Positions 33,106 through 46,400 of a stretch of DNA of 64,000 bases are shown here, piece by piece. The position numbers and the translations under genes were made by a program. Location: the NCBI GenBank assembly GCA_951217055.1, contig OX578280.1, positions 58,180,633-58,244,632 of the forward strand, written 5' to 3'. How positions within the stretch are numbered: position 1 is the stretch's first letter; each line of letters opens with the position of its first letter. The notes beneath the pieces are model-generated. The model was given only the letters and a program-made list of their open reading frames with translations. It was not told the origin of the DNA and searched no databases. The DNA comes from Gerris lacustris. Its lineage: Eukaryota > Arthropoda > Insecta > Hemiptera > Gerridae.

Positions 33106-34679
33106 GGAATAGGCGAATTCGGTAATGATTGAATATGAAGGTAAAATGAATATGAAATATGAATTATTATTATATGAAGTATTACATAAATATGAATTAT
33201 TATTTTAGTTAATACTGCAATTGTTTTGATTTTATTACTGTTTTACTGTAAGTACTTTATGCTATTGTTATTTATTTAAATTATTTGGTTTTGTTAGTTG
33301 TTAAGCAACAAATGTTTTTGCTTTTTTTGAGTTGCTTATTTTTCTCTTTGATTAGATTATATGTTGTTAATGCATGTTGTTTATTTGTGTGTGTTGATTA
33401 TTATTCATGTATGCAAAATGGAAGTTTTGCAGGTCTGTATGAAAGTTTTTATATAGGCCTATGCCACGGCCGGGCCCCGCCGATTCCGTTGAGTTTGCTT
33501 ATTTTTTATAAAAAATATAATTGTAGTATGGAAAATGTTTTGAATCAAATTTTTAACAAATAAATGGTGTTCATATTATTACGATTTAATTTTACTATTT
33601 TAAACGTACTTTTTTATGAATAATGAATATATTAAATAAAAAGTTGGGTTCCTCTTGGTATCGAACCAGTGAGGTTAAACGATTTATTGAAGTTATAATA
33701 AGTCAACACTAACGCCTTAACTAACTGAGCTACGGAACTTGTATGGGAACGATTCGACTTCACTATTATATTGCTTTGTGTATATTCGTTTTTAGTTTTA
33801 GTTGTTATATTTACAATTTATTTTAAAATTTAATATAGATATCTATTTAAATAAAAAAGTAAAAATAAAATGTATTTACTGTGGTACGAACCCCAAAAAA
33901 CTGTTGGTTGAACTGGTGTAATATTTTATTTTTCAAGTAAATAGAGGAGTTAACGTAATTCTATATGTGATTGCACTTTAATGAGAAACAATTTTTGAAT
34001 TGTGTTAAAATAAAAGTTAAAATTATGATAAAATAAAGTTTTATTTATCTTGTAAAGATGCAATATTATTACAATTTGAAAAAGAACTTAATAAAATACA
34101 ATATAAAAATAAAATGTTTATATTCAAGAGCACATATATGCACTCTTATATGACATTCAAGGTCGAACTCATTTAAAATAATGACATTAGAGATTCCGTA
34201 AAAGTCCCAAACTTAGTCGAAGTGTAATTAGTTTATCTACAAATAATTAAGGAATATTAAAATCAAGAATAATAATTAACAGTATAAAGTACTGTAGGAA
34301 TCTACATAAATATAAATGTTAATCAAAATCCGTTAAATTATGATAAAAATGTAAACATTTTAAATAATTACATTAGAGATGTCGGGAATGCTAAACTAAG
34401 TCGAAGTATAGTTTATCTACAAAAAAAAATATAAAATATAAGTTATTATTAACACATCAGCAATGTAATACCGTGTTTGCACACTGCAATCAGCTGCAAT
34501 CACACAACTTTTGTATTATTAACCTATAAAGTATACTATAGAAAATTATAAATTTTACTGAAAATCCGTTAAATTATGTTTGTTGTATTAATCTATTAGT
34601 AAAGAGAATTGTTTAATTATTATAATTAAAATTATATGATAAAGTCTCTAAGATAATATAAATTAATGAAAATATACAA
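33106..34679. other. A/T-rich intergenic DNA with one tRNA-like relic and a diffuse duplication
   Basis: 34165-34240 and 34360-34430 resemble each other (ACATTAGAGAT, AAACT(A/T)AGTCGAAGT, GTTTATCTACAAA), a diverged tandem duplication of about 190 bases. Otherwise nothing beyond the tRNA-like piece at 33647. Confidence 0.5.
33647..33740 (-). repeat. tRNA-like relic or SINE head
   Basis: In reverse complement: GTTCCGTAGCTCAGTTAGTT and AAGGCG (A box), then 40 bases, then CTGGTTCGATACCAA (B box) and GAGGAACCC, whose GGAAC can pair with GTTCC. No credible anticodon arm or full T stem, so not called a tRNA gene. Confidence 0.5.
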
Positions 34680-35514
34680 GTTTTTATTTAAAAGTAAAAT
34701 TTAGGGGTCTTATATAAGAGAGCAGTTGGCTCTCCTTTCAATATAGTATAACAGTATGGGGGCGGGGCCACAACTAGGATGGTGTTTTTATTTAAAAGTA
34801 AAATTTAGGGGTCTCATATAGGATAGCAGTTAGTTCTCCTATCAATATAGTATAACAGTATCGGGGCGTGACCACAACATGGATGGTGTTTTTATTTAAA
34901 AGTAAAATTTAGGGGTTTCATGTAGAAGAGCAGTTGGTTCTCCTATCAATAAAGTACAACAGTATCGGGGTGTAGCCACAAGTAGGATTGTGTTTTTATT
35001 TAAAAGTAAAATTTAGGGGTTTCATGTAGGAGAGCAGTTAGTTATCCTATCAATATAGTATAACAGTATCGGGGCGTGACCACAACATGGATGGTGTTTT
35101 TATTTAAAAGTAAAATTTAGGGGTTTCATGTAGGAGAGCAGTTGGTTCTCCTATCAATAAAGTATAACAGTATCGGGGTGTGGCCACAAGTAGGATTGTG
35201 TTTTTATTTAAAAGTAAAATTTAGGGGTTTCATGTAGGAGAGCAGTTAGTTCTCCTATCAATATAGTATAACAGTATCGGGGCGTGACCACAACATGGAT
35301 GGTGTTTTTATTTAAAAGTAAAATTTAGGGGTTTCATGTAGGAGAGCAGTTGGTTCTCCTATCAATAAAGTATAACAGTATCGGGGTGTGGCCACAACTA
35401 GGATTGTGTTTTTATTTAAAAGTAAAATTTAGGGGTCTCATGTAGGAGAGCAGTTGGCTCTCCTATATCAATATAGTATAACAGTATCGGGGTGTGGCCA
35501 CAAGTAGGATGGTG
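34680..35514 (+). repeat. 104-bp tandem array, eight copies, alternating as 208-bp dimers
   Basis: GTTTTTATTTAAAAGTAAAA recurs every 104 bases from 34784 (the first copy starts at 34680). Copies 2-7 alternate GCGTGACCACAACATGGATG with GTGTGGCCACAAGTAGGATT-type ends, giving a dimeric higher-order unit. Confidence 0.95.
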
Positions 35515-35781
35515 ATCGTGATCACAGATGTGGTTTCAATTCCCGGACCGCTCAATCCAGCATTGGGTGCGCTCCGTCCACCCATAATTGCTTATAAGAC
35601 ACCCCTCGAAAGAGGGGTGTGCATTGTGCATCAGTAGGTTTCGGGCTGTATAACAATGATTAGACACTCTCACGTGGTTAGATAAAAATCGAAAATCTCG
35701 GAGAAGTGAGAGTGATCTTGGTTAACTGGGCCTATTCTTCATTTATGTGTCACAAGACTATGGTTGTCCAACCCCGGTTTG
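35515..35781. other. unique segment after the 104-bp array, with a hairpin
   Basis: Contains a perfect hairpin with ACACCCCTC and GAGGGGTGT arms (35600-35620) and a B-box-like GGTTTCAATTCCCGG (35532-35546). I cannot assign it; it may be the non-tandem end of the element that carries the array. Confidence 0.4.
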
Positions 35782-35999
35782 GGTACTTCTTTAGATTGTT
35801 ACTCCCTTATGATGTTTTAGAATATAAATGATTTTTACTAAATAACTATTAAGAAAAAGGGATGTTTGTTTGGGAATGTCACCCTTATGTTTTTATGAGG
35901 GGAGTAACAGTCTAAAGAAGAACATCCGTACACCTTCTTTAAAATTATTACTCCCCTCTGTTTTTTTATATAAGGGGAGTAACAATCTAAAGAAGTACC
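35782..35999. mobile_element. 218-bp MITE with 25-bp TIRs
   Basis: GGTACTTCTTTAGATTGTTA at 35782 faces its reverse complement ending at 35999 (TAACAATCTAAAGAAGTACC). Internal units repeat the same end in inverted pairs around short A-rich loops. Relatives: 19845-20065, 25667-25735 and 38839-38991. Confidence 0.8.
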
Positions 36000-36089
36000 C
36001 CGTCTTTGGGCTTATAAAGACCTCGGCAAAACCAAAAAAATACAATACAATGCAAAAATGATCAATAATACATGGCGTAATATTTAATA

Positions 36090-36720
36090 ATACTCTGCTA
36101 ATTAGTGTGGCACATAGCTTCCTTGCGTTCTATTTTGTATTCTTAAATGATATTATACTATAAAAACCTATTTTTGTCCATTTTTTGAAAATTTCTCCCT
36201 TTTTATAAAAAACAGTCAAAATTGATTTGATTTTTAAATTAATTAAAGTATCAATTTAGCAAAATTTAAGGAGCTCAGATGGTTGAAATTAAGCTGGGGC
36301 TATCTGTAGGCTAATTTCGACAAACCATCCAAATTTCATAAAAATCAGATAAGTGCTTATAAATGTTTAAATAAAATGCTTAAAATGTGTAAATAAATGT
36401 ATGTTTGTGCGCATGTGGAAGAAAAAAAAAATGAGCGTAGAAGGTTGAAACTTATATGGAACCAACAATAAGCTAATTATAGCATACTATCCAAATTTCA
36501 ATAAAATTAGATGAATAGTATTTAAGATATGTTGGTTCGCAAAAATTGAGCGGTAGACCAACACACAGACAGACAGACCGATCAGACTGACACGGAACCA
36601 AAAATGTTCCCTAATGTCTGAAACGGATTTCTGTCTTGAAATCCCCCGGACCTTCTAAGTTTTCGTTCTATCGAACGATGACATAGCTTCCATCACCTTC
36701 GGTAAGTTCGGAAGTAAAAT
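36090..36720 (+). repeat. dispersed repeat, most complete copy
   Basis: Starts near TTAGTGTGGCACATAGCTTC, as at 10385-10410, and ends CCATCACCTTCGGTAAG. Shows the CAGACAGACAGACC tract and GAACCAAAAATGTTCCCT. No coding. Copies at 10010-12270 (split) and 28141-28580. Confidence 0.65.
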
Positions 36721-37036
36721 ATAATACGATACAATGAAGGAAAAATCAATAATGCATGGCATAATATGGATATACATGGCAGAAGATGGAAAAAATAATA
36801 CATGGCATAATATGGCGAGATCAATAATACATGGCTAATGCTATTATAGTACTAATATCTAGGTCATCCATCAAAAGTTTCACTGAAGATAACCAGCTGA
36901 AGTATATAAAATTGCCCGTTTTAAATAATTGCTATTGTTTTTGTTTTATTATGATAAACTGTTAAATTTATCTAACAAATAGCTGATAATCGGGCCACTC
37001 ACTATTTACTTGGTTATTCATCCAAAATTGTCTTAA

Positions 37037-38112
37037 TCTATATATATATATATACAATTAAATTTGTTTCTTTACATTGGTCAGAATTGAATATATTTTG
37101 GATACTTTTCCATTTTATTCATTCCAAAAACCTAATCTGGCCTTAATTTGTGTCGTGTATGTGTGTCTGTCGCCACCAGTCCGACTTTACAGGCGCAAAA
37201 CTAGCTAAACGAAATTGATTAATTTTTTACTGGTCTTATATTACTTTGCTTTTAAAGTTTCATCTTTCATGGCACACCTATTACTTTCAATCTTCCCCAA
37301 ATTTTCCACATGGAAACAATTTAGGTGAAGAATACAGAAACAAAAAAAATGTTGAAAATAATAAGATAAGTTTTTAAAAATGGTATTTTTATATTAATTA
37401 TTTTTAAGTTGAGGGCGAACATATTGCGCAATTTATAGGCTTGGTTTCATATAAAAGTATTGAGTAGAGCCATAGTTATTAATAATTTTATAAAAGAAAG
37501 CAGATCGCAACAGCGAACTGATTTTAAAAAATCTATAACTTTGGTCCTATGACTTTCTGTCGTACCTCCATCGGTTCTACATTAAATAAAGCTAAATATG
37601 TTTTTTTTAAAAAAATGACTTTGAGCTCTTATTGTTGACCGATTTAATTTCTGATTTGGGTGCTTAAACCTCACACTAATGCTCTTTGAATCGAGTATTA
37701 TTAATTTGTCCTAGAAGCAGAGTTATTAAAAATTTACTGGTGCAACTTCCGTATTGAGAGAAGAGACTGGTAATTAAATTAATGCATCATCATGGTTGAT
37801 AAATGTTCAATGACTTCCCAGTCTAATTGGTTTTGACTACGCTAATTTTCTTATTTATTATACATTTTTTTTACCATTGTTTATTGCTCTATTACTTGGT
37901 TTCTATTGGCTATTTTTTAAATATATAGATAGACTCCAAACTTCGATTTGGATAGTATTATATTCTTAGTAATGGAATGAATGATATGTATAATATAGTC
38001 CTGATTGTATTCCAAGAAGGTTTTGTAAACAAAACTAGGCCTACATGATAATAGGAAACATAGCCACTAATACCTAGCATGATCCCCGCGTGGAGCACGG
38101 GGTGAAGGCTAG
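37037..38112 (+). mobile_element. non-autonomous Helitron
   Basis: Starts TCTATATATATATATATACA after an A and ends CTAG before a T. The hairpin CCCCGCGTGGAGCACGGGG (38084-38102) precedes CTAG by six bases. Length 1076, no coding. It starts like the Helitron at 16303, while its 3' end is shared with the relic at 1455. Confidence 0.82.
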
Positions 38113-38379
38113 TAATTAATAAGACCTAGGGATATTATCACTTTTATATACAGAAAGTGTAATGTTCCTTTGACTAGATAGTAGATATCCCTATATCTTA
38201 ATAGTTATTTAGACAAAAATTATTTATAAATGGTAAACATATATAAGACGGGTAACTAAAGAAGTCATTGCCGCATGGCACCTAATTTACTAGGTTACCC
38301 ACCTATGGGTGGGCGTCTAATGGGAAGTCTAAGCCAGCTGACAAGTATCATGATGCTACCATTAAGTTTCAAACAATTG

Positions 38380-38700
38380 CAGGTGATACAACTAATTAGA
38401 TCCACCTGTTATTGATTTTAAAGTTTTACCTTTTTTGAATCTTTTCCTATATGAAACGAGTTCATGTCTTAATTAGTCGAGATCGAAATTTAAGAGACTG
38501 TCACTTCACACGAATTTCTTCTCCGGATATTAATATATTAAACTGACTAAATATGTATCTACGGATAAGACACTGGTCTAACTGAGGGAAGAGTTACTCC
38601 ATGTTATCTGTAATATTTTAGTTAATCCTTCACATCTAACCGTATCTTATCTCTTAGATGTCATTACGTAATCAACATGCATCTCTTTGTTTTCTGTTGT
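38380..38700 (+). repeat. diverged dispersed repeat, partner of 7080-7610
   Basis: TATGAAACGAGTTCATG, TATCTACGGATAAGAC and GTATCTTATCTCTTAGATG match the earlier copy in order. Family unknown. Confidence 0.6.
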
Positions 38701-38711
38701 TCTTGTAATAA

Positions 38712-39445
38712 AATAACTGCAACTGTGTCAACAATATCAAGGATTAATTCAGTCAAATATTTATGAATTATTATAGATAGTAACTTAAAATGGAAAGAAC
38801 ATATTATTAGCTGGATGGTAACAAGAGTAAGAAAGACGGCACTTTTTTTAGACTATTACTCCCCTTATAAAAACAGAAGTGTGATATTCCTTTGTCCTTA
38901 AGTACATTGGACTAAACAGTCTTAATAGTTATTTATTCAAAGTCGTTTATATTCTAAAAATCATAGGGGAGTAAAAATCTAAAGAAGTACCAGTAAAGCT
39001 ACATATAGTTTTATAAGAATTTGGGATTTTGCTAATAAGTCCATGTTAAAAAATTACTTTACTACGCTCTGGTAGAATCCATACTAAATTATTGTATACT
39101 AGCTTGGGGAACTTGGGGCTTCCCCAACAAGCATAGAACCTGCTAACATAATCCAAAAAACTATATTAAACATTTTATTAAAAAAGCTAAATAAAACAAA
39201 AAAGCTTATAAAGAATAAAAATATCATAACAAAAATAATCTCCAGTTAATGAATAATAAATAATTTTAAAAATAAAAAGTAAAATAGTAATCTTACAAAA
39301 CAGAATATATATTGAGATGGGCCGGGCCCTCCCTCTAGGTGAAAAACACTTTTTGGGGGACTCAGGGCCTCACCTTTGCACAGAAGTATGAAGTGTATTT
39401 AAATTTACTTATTGTAAAAAATGGTAGAAATAAAAATTTATTTAT
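38712..39445 (+). mobile_element. CR1-like LINE 3' fragment, interrupted by a MITE
   Basis: Matches the 3' third of the LINE at 53959: AGGATTAATTCAGTCAAATA, a TAGATAGTAACTTAAAATGG segment, TCCCCAACAAGCATAGAACC, and the 3'UTR GGGCCCTCCCTCTAGGTG with an ATTTATTTATTG tail. Frames are broken. A MITE (38839-38991) separates the first two segments. Confidence 0.8.
38839..38991. mobile_element. MITE inserted in the LINE fragment
   Basis: Left end GACTATTACTCCCCTTATAA, right end AGGGGAGTAAAAATCTAAAG then AAGTACC: the family of 35782-35999. The LINE copy at 54420-54470 shows the uninterrupted order. Confidence 0.7.
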
Positions 39446-40383
39446 TGATGCAACAAAATTCTATCATTTCTAACTTATTTACATTTAATAAAATGCTTAT
39501 TTGTTGGATAAAAATCTATAATTTTAATCATAAATTTACAGGAAGAGAATGTACTATCTGCCGTCATTTGTTGAAAAACGTGAACCCTAAACTACTTAAT
39601 GGATTTAGATATCATCTATTACACCCGTGGCGAAATCAAGAAATTAATTTTGGATCTGAACCTCACAAATTATGAAAATTATATTATTTAAATTTAAAAT
39701 ACGACTCGGATTATTTTGATTGAAAATAATTGTTATTTATCGATTAATTTTTATGAACTCATATAGTTCGCTTTCCCGAAAAAATAAATCTACTATCCAT
39801 GATAGCAGAGCTTGAAGAAGGAAAATATCCATCAGAATAAAAATAAGTTTCTTTGAAAGATCGAATTATTGAATTTTTATATTATATACAGTACACATGT
39901 CTTGTCTACCCATGAATCTAAACCAATATATTTGTCAAAAACACTGTTATACTCACAGTTAATCTGTTATATAAGAGATATTTTTTTTTGTTTTTATGAT
40001 CCTTAGAATGGCAATTATGTTTCAATAATAAAGTAGAATAAAAGCACTCTTATTTTGTCTACCTTTTTGGTAATTAACTTCCGCATTAACTTTAAAATTG
40101 CGACGTTTCCTGATTTATTTAGTGAGGATTACATTACATTCCAGATGCTAATTACATCAGGCTCAACAGCTTGTCGATGTTTCATATTAAGGCTAGGAAT
40201 GCTTTTAACAGTAGGTACTATAGAGCAAAGAAACTTACTGAACAATCTAGTTAGCAAAATAAAAGGAAAAACGATTATTACTCTCTGTAAAAATTCAAGA
40301 CTTTTCCCCTTCCCAATTCTTAGAATAGTATCATCTAACATTTTTAACTTTATCATCTATAAAGATATTTTTTTTTGTTTCAG

Positions 40384-40455
40384 AAATTCAGATTTTGTGG
40401 TGATACGGATTGCCCTGATTGGTTGCTTATGCAAATAAACACTCTCTCTTCTCTG
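40384..40455 (+). CDS. Commd4: COMMD4-like exon (first exon seen)
   Basis: Acceptor tgtttcag, donor GTAAGT, exactly 24 codons from KFRFCGDTDCPDWLLMQINT to LSSL, phase 0 at both ends. No in-frame ATG precedes it, so the start codon is on an upstream exon. Confidence 0.88.
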
Positions 40456-43400
40456 GTAAGTTGCTTTTCATTGTCTAAATATTTTCTTTATGCTTTGCGT
40501 TCTAACCTAAAGAAAACTAGTGTTATGCATTCGTGCACGTCGAGGAAACTTATTTTAGTAAATTTAAGTATGTTGTCAGACGAAGGTGACTAAAAAGTAA
40601 AGGGAAAAAAAAATATTTTCTTCATTTCATAGATATGTTTTTGGGCATTGAATCCACATATCGATATTTCAATGTTTTTCCATGAAGTGGAGAAAACCAT
40701 TATACATTTGTCTAATTGATATAGTAGACGGATCGGTGTGAAATAATGAAACATTAATCCATTTCGTCCGCTGGGAGCTCTAATATTATTGCGCATAAAA
40801 TTTAGAGCTTCTAAAAAAATGTAGTACTGTGAAATGTAGTACTACAATGAATATGAAATCCTAACTTCCTGGCACGATATTTAAAAGCATTAAATTTTGA
40901 CATTTTCATGTTTAGGCTATGGAACATAAGTCAAAAACGTTACGTTACTTTTAGCTTAAAAACTCAGAAAAGTATAATAGGGAGTTAGAAAGGTATAGGA
41001 GGTCTGTAATCCAGTCTCCAGCTGTTGTGCCGTCCCTGCTGTAGGGCCGAAGAAGGTCGAAAAGAGTTCTACTCCTAGCAGGGAACTAGGCCGTTGCAGG
41101 AGGTACTTCATAGTTGCATAGTCTAGTCTTGTTTAATCTCGAGATTTTACCGTCCTTATAGGCATGTTAGCTTGGCCTTGGGCAGGTTGGTTCCCTTCGC
41201 GCTTTGTTCCCCCCCACCTAGCGCGGTAACTGGATCTACGACCCGACTTCTTCTCTCTCCCAGCACCCCCCCCCCCCCCCCCCTCAACTTCAACTTCTGT
41301 TCTACTGCTCCGATTTACACCGGACAAACGCCATAACCCTTAAAATTTTATTCCTAATAAACTTACATACATAAAATTTATTTTTTACTTTTTTTGTTGT
41401 TATACTATAAGTTTTTGCATTTATTATTAAAATATGGGTGAAGAAGCTAAAATATTGCTTCTTAATAAACTTAAAAAGAAGAAAAGTATTTCTTTCTTCG
41501 TGCACAACATATTATGTTTGATTTAATTCCTAATATACAAACGCGAAAACTGAACACTTATTTTTTTGTTGACATTTTCATGTCCTTACTTAGGCACATA
41601 AACTCGAAAAGCGTTACATGAAAATGTCTCACTGCCTTGCAGACTCGTATGCAAGCATTTATTTCATGTTATTTTTTGCTTGACGGCAATTTTTTTTTTC
41701 TCCAAAGCTAAAACATGTCCATGTTAAAAGAAAATAGTGGATTCATCCTTTAATCTTTGACCAGACGCACAGTACTTATGTATTAGCTAGAGAACTAAAT
41801 GCTGAGTAGAAGTGCTAGAGTTTTTTACAATATCACTAAGCCTCTATTTGATCGTTTAGTGGAATTGGTTGGCCCCCACACGTCATAGAAATACACAACT
41901 TAAGGTTGGCTTTATCCCTATCCCTGTTGATGGTATGAGTAAAACGTATTAACGCTTCACTGGATCCTTTTAAAAATATTGATTTAATTGAACAAGACGA
42001 CAAAAAAAACAGCATATCAAACCATCCACGGTTACATAAATCTATATTTCCATGTAACTGTTTTCATTCATACATGGACTTAAATTTTGGGGAAACCCGG
42101 TGGCTAGATCCTTTTGCTCTAAAATAAAATGGTTGCAATTCAGGTATGATGAAACTATTTTCATGTTAACATGTATCCAGTTTCTTTGGTGTGCATCATG
42201 CTTTATTTATTGGTTAATTAAATTTTGTACACGTAATTTAATTCTGTATTCATATTGTAAATACCTTTTGTATGGAAAAATTCCTGCATTAAGTTTTCTT
42301 AACACTATGTGATTTTTTCTATGATTGGCCTTATGATTTTGTCACAAGCTAATTTAAAATTATCTGCACGCTCTGATATTCTTTATGATTAGTCACACAG
42401 CAAATTTTATCGTCAGTCACAAGAAATAGGAACTTCACTTCTATGTTTCGTTTTCAAAGTTATTTTTGTTTCCTTTAAAATAAACGTTTCTCCGCCAAAT
42501 CTCTTGACTCAAGTCAAAAAGTGTACAATGAAAAAATCATATAATTTTCAATATTATTTTTATGTATGATTTAGTCACACGGAAAGTCATACAACAAAAT
42601 CATAGTGGCCTTTATACTTTATATGTAAAACAAAAACTGTTTTCTACATAATAGTATAAATAAATAAATAATTTTTTTCATTATTTTTCAGAATTCAGAA
42701 AGTCTGGAGAAACTGTGCGAACATATAATTCTTTCATTTTTCGACGAGAACGACTTAAATGTAAGAGACGATTTTTATTCTTTTTTTTAACATTTTTTTT
42801 AAAGTTGACGCCCAATACTAATCTAATGCATTTACGATAACTCTGTCAAATCTTAAACATCTTTTAAATACGAATATAACCTTGTTTGAAATCTATGCCA
42901 TAATGAAGTTATTTGTATTATTGTAAATTTCTCGTTAACTTCTTTAATTTTTGCTTAGCCAAAGCTTATCATGTTTCAACAAGTGTGAAACTCAGTGGTG
43001 GTCTGCTGTTACAAATTATAAATTCCATAGCTCGTAGCTCTAGTTACGGTGAGATCAAAGGTTAGTTTGGAAATTAAGTTAACTTTATAAGGTCTTGCTT
43101 AAAAGAGCAATGCTCTTAAAAGAAGGTTACCTGCTTAGCACCTACATACGAGTATAATTAAGTGTTAAATACATGGTCTTAAAAGCATAGCGCAACCCAC
43201 ACACATGAGTGTGTGGATAACTTGACATTTAATATCCCAGTCGGGATATCCGTCAAAAAGTGGCCCATAACCCGACCTGCATACACCAATTGAAAATAAA
43301 ATATTCAATCAAAGTCCTATCAAAACAAGATAACATTTTTTGTTCTAGGTCAAACACAGGGAAAACAAATAACCTCCTGTGACCAGGTTACTGATAAATG

Positions 43401-46400
43401 TGTTTAAACAAAGTTTCTTATAGACAAGAGATGTGACCATCCTCTTCAAGCTCCCTTGTTTTACCGATAGCCAAGAAATTTTCAATAGTTCAAAAGAATG
43501 CATCTACAATACACACGAAAAAATGGAGACCCGGAAAAATAACATGAATATGAGAAAGTTTTCATGACTTGATTAAATTATGAAATAGTACATTACGCGT
43601 CTAGTGCGGAAAGTAGCATTTTTCATGTGAGTGTGGAGTTTGCACCCGAGCGACAGCGAGGGTAGTAAAACCACACGAGCAAAGCAAAATGCAGTTTTCG
43701 CACGAGTTGCGTACCGTACTTATATCTACGATTGTTGGATTTTAATAATAAATACAAATAAATACTTCTTGGATACGAGTCCGCAAGACAGTGAGACATT
43801 TACATGTTTTCGCTCTGCGTAAACTACCGACATAAAATGAAATAAAATCGGTAATTTATTCAAGTAATTGATAAAAGTAGATGGAAGATAATTTTTATTC
43901 TTATCTCCACACCGGCACTGCCGCGGCTTGATTACAAAATACTGAATTCAAAGGAGCCGGCCCGCCATCTACGAATTGTTAATATGCCTTCATACTAGGT
44001 AGGCCGAGAGGGCTGAGAGTTGATGGCAACCTCCTGTACTTTCCTAACTCCCTGTCACACGTATAAATCTTTTCGACTCTCTTCGGCCCTATGACGTGCA
44101 GTGGAGGGAGGCCCAACAGCTGGAGACTGGATTACACACCTCCTATTAGCTTTTTAACTCCCTGTTATACTTTTCTGAGTTTTTAAGCTAAAAGTAACGT
44201 AATGTTTTTGACTTATGTTCCATAGCCTAAACATAAAAATGTCAAAAAAATAAACAAACAGCAAATTAGTTTTGTTAAATGTGAACAAACACGCTAATCG
44301 TGCCTTAAGGTGAAGAATTCTTCTATATTTCCGCACTAGTAACAAGAATTTTGAAACGCGCATGCGTAATGAATTTAACTACGAAAAGAATCACTTTCTA
44401 CTCATCTAACCAGAGATACAATATTTATATTTCGTATCAATCGTAGATAAAGTATATTTATTTATGTAGTTTCGTAAAAAAATAAATTTTTGGATTATTG
44501 GTGGAGATTTAAAAAGCATAGAAATATATGCCATTTCCGTTGATTGAAAAAGGACAAAATTCACCCGGCCTGACATAAAGCAGAGGGGTTCTTCTGTATT
44601 GTGATAATTCCCTGGCAGAATGCCTGTAAATATCAGGGTCCATCACGGGCCAATAATTTCAATCTTTGAATTTGGTCCCATCCAACTTACAATGTACTGG
44701 TGTGCTGAATGAACTGCACGTCCGTATATTTACGGTAGTAAGCACGAGTTTATTTTCCTTTGATATATTGCGTTCTGACAATTTATGATAAACTACTGCT
44801 AACATCGGAGTGAATATTATAAATAAAGTTAACAACTTTTATTATTCATGCCACATATTTTTATTTAGGTCATAAATCTAACCAATACTAAGTATAATGG
44901 ACCTAATGCTAAAACTACCCTATTAGTTTGAGAGCTATTGAAATAGTCCTGATATTAAATTTTGTAATATTATTTATGTATGATAATGAGTCGTAATAAG
45001 TAATAGTGTTTATCTCCAGTTGGGAGAAAAAGTTATAATTTTGAATTAGTTTAGAGGGACTAAAGTTAGTCTTTTCATCCCTGAAGTCAAAAAGTAGGGT
45101 AAAAAAGTAAAGGTAGGGAAAAAAAGTAAAGATTGCAACTTATATTATTTTATAAATAGTAGAAAATGAATGGCTAATGTAATGAAGTTGTTGAAATCAG
45201 GTTGGCGACACTGCTTGTTTATCTTTGTTTATAACCTGCATCTAAATAACCTTCTATTTGAGTTTAATTCCAATTATTATTTGTTTTTAATATTGAATCT
45301 CTTATATCTGCTAATAAAAGTGCTAATTATTATTGTTATTTATTAAAATAGTAAATAAAAACTGTGCAATGGACGAAAATGTGTATTTTCTTCCCACTGG
45401 AGATAAAATATTTGTATGTACCTCGTTAGTAAAGTGCCCATTATTCCCCTCGCGATAATTATCTCCCTCGGCTGCGCCTCGGGAGCTAATTAGAGTTATT
45501 CCCTCGGCTGCGCCACGGGAATTAAAAAGTCTAATTCCCTCGGCTTCGCCTCGGGATTTAGATACCATAGTTCCTTCGGCTTCACCTCAAGAACCAACTT
45601 GTTCACTCAGGGAATAATGGCTTACTTTACTCCTAGGTGCATAAATAATTATTTTTCTTAAATTTCGAAAGTTTAATATTTTTCTACATACATTTTAACT
45701 GAATGTTGCAGTATACAGAAGTAGAAGGACTGACCCGTGGAACACTTTTAGGTAAGTTATGACATAAAATCATAGAAACATGAATTTATTTATTAAATCC
45801 TTATTTCTCACATATGGAGTGTGTATAGAAAGAATAAAAGTATGTGCCTGTATTTATATTCAATCAAGAATTAAAAATGACTTATTATTTCTGATTAATT
45901 TAATGCCTCGTTTACATTCAGCCACTGCTCAGTGCCGGAACTAGCCGTGTGCATGGGGTCGGCCGCACACGGGCCTCGGGGTAAGGGGGGCCTCACTTCC
46001 GCTCGGTCAGTTATAAAAAAAAATTAATAAAATAAATATAAATTAATAAAAAATAAATAATAAATTTACTAAAATGGTGAAGTTAGTTTATATTTAATTT
46101 ATTACCCTTTTTATTATTTATATTATTTTTATCTACTATTGATGCGAAATATAAACTATAGGTTTGTTCCAACCACCAGTTCCGAATCAGTTTCGGATTA
46201 GTCCGTGATTGTCGTAATGCGCATGCGCGATCACTGACCGTTGGGAATTGATTTGTGATTTCGTTTTTGTTGGAACGCTCCTTTCTCGAACCAAACTGTT
46301 TGCCGTGGTAGGTTTTAGCACTGTTATCAGAACAACTTTTTGAGTTGATTATTATTATTAATATTAAAGATATGGATGATGGATAAGTCAATAGTTGATG

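Noticed and set aside
33647..33740. Functional tRNA gene on the minus strand
   Set aside because: A and B boxes are present, but there is no credible anticodon arm, T stem or 7-bp acceptor stem; kept as a tRNA-like relic.
35515..35640. tRNA or SINE head based on the B-box-like GGTTTCAATTCCCGG
   Set aside because: No A box at proper spacing and no cloverleaf.
42958..43063. Exon-like segment in the COMMD4-like gene (ttgcttag acceptor, GTTAGT donor, open frame KAYHVSTSVKLSGG)
   Set aside because: If joined in phase 0 after the exon ending at 42760 it meets a stop at once, and the family sequence has no room for it between the neighbouring exons.
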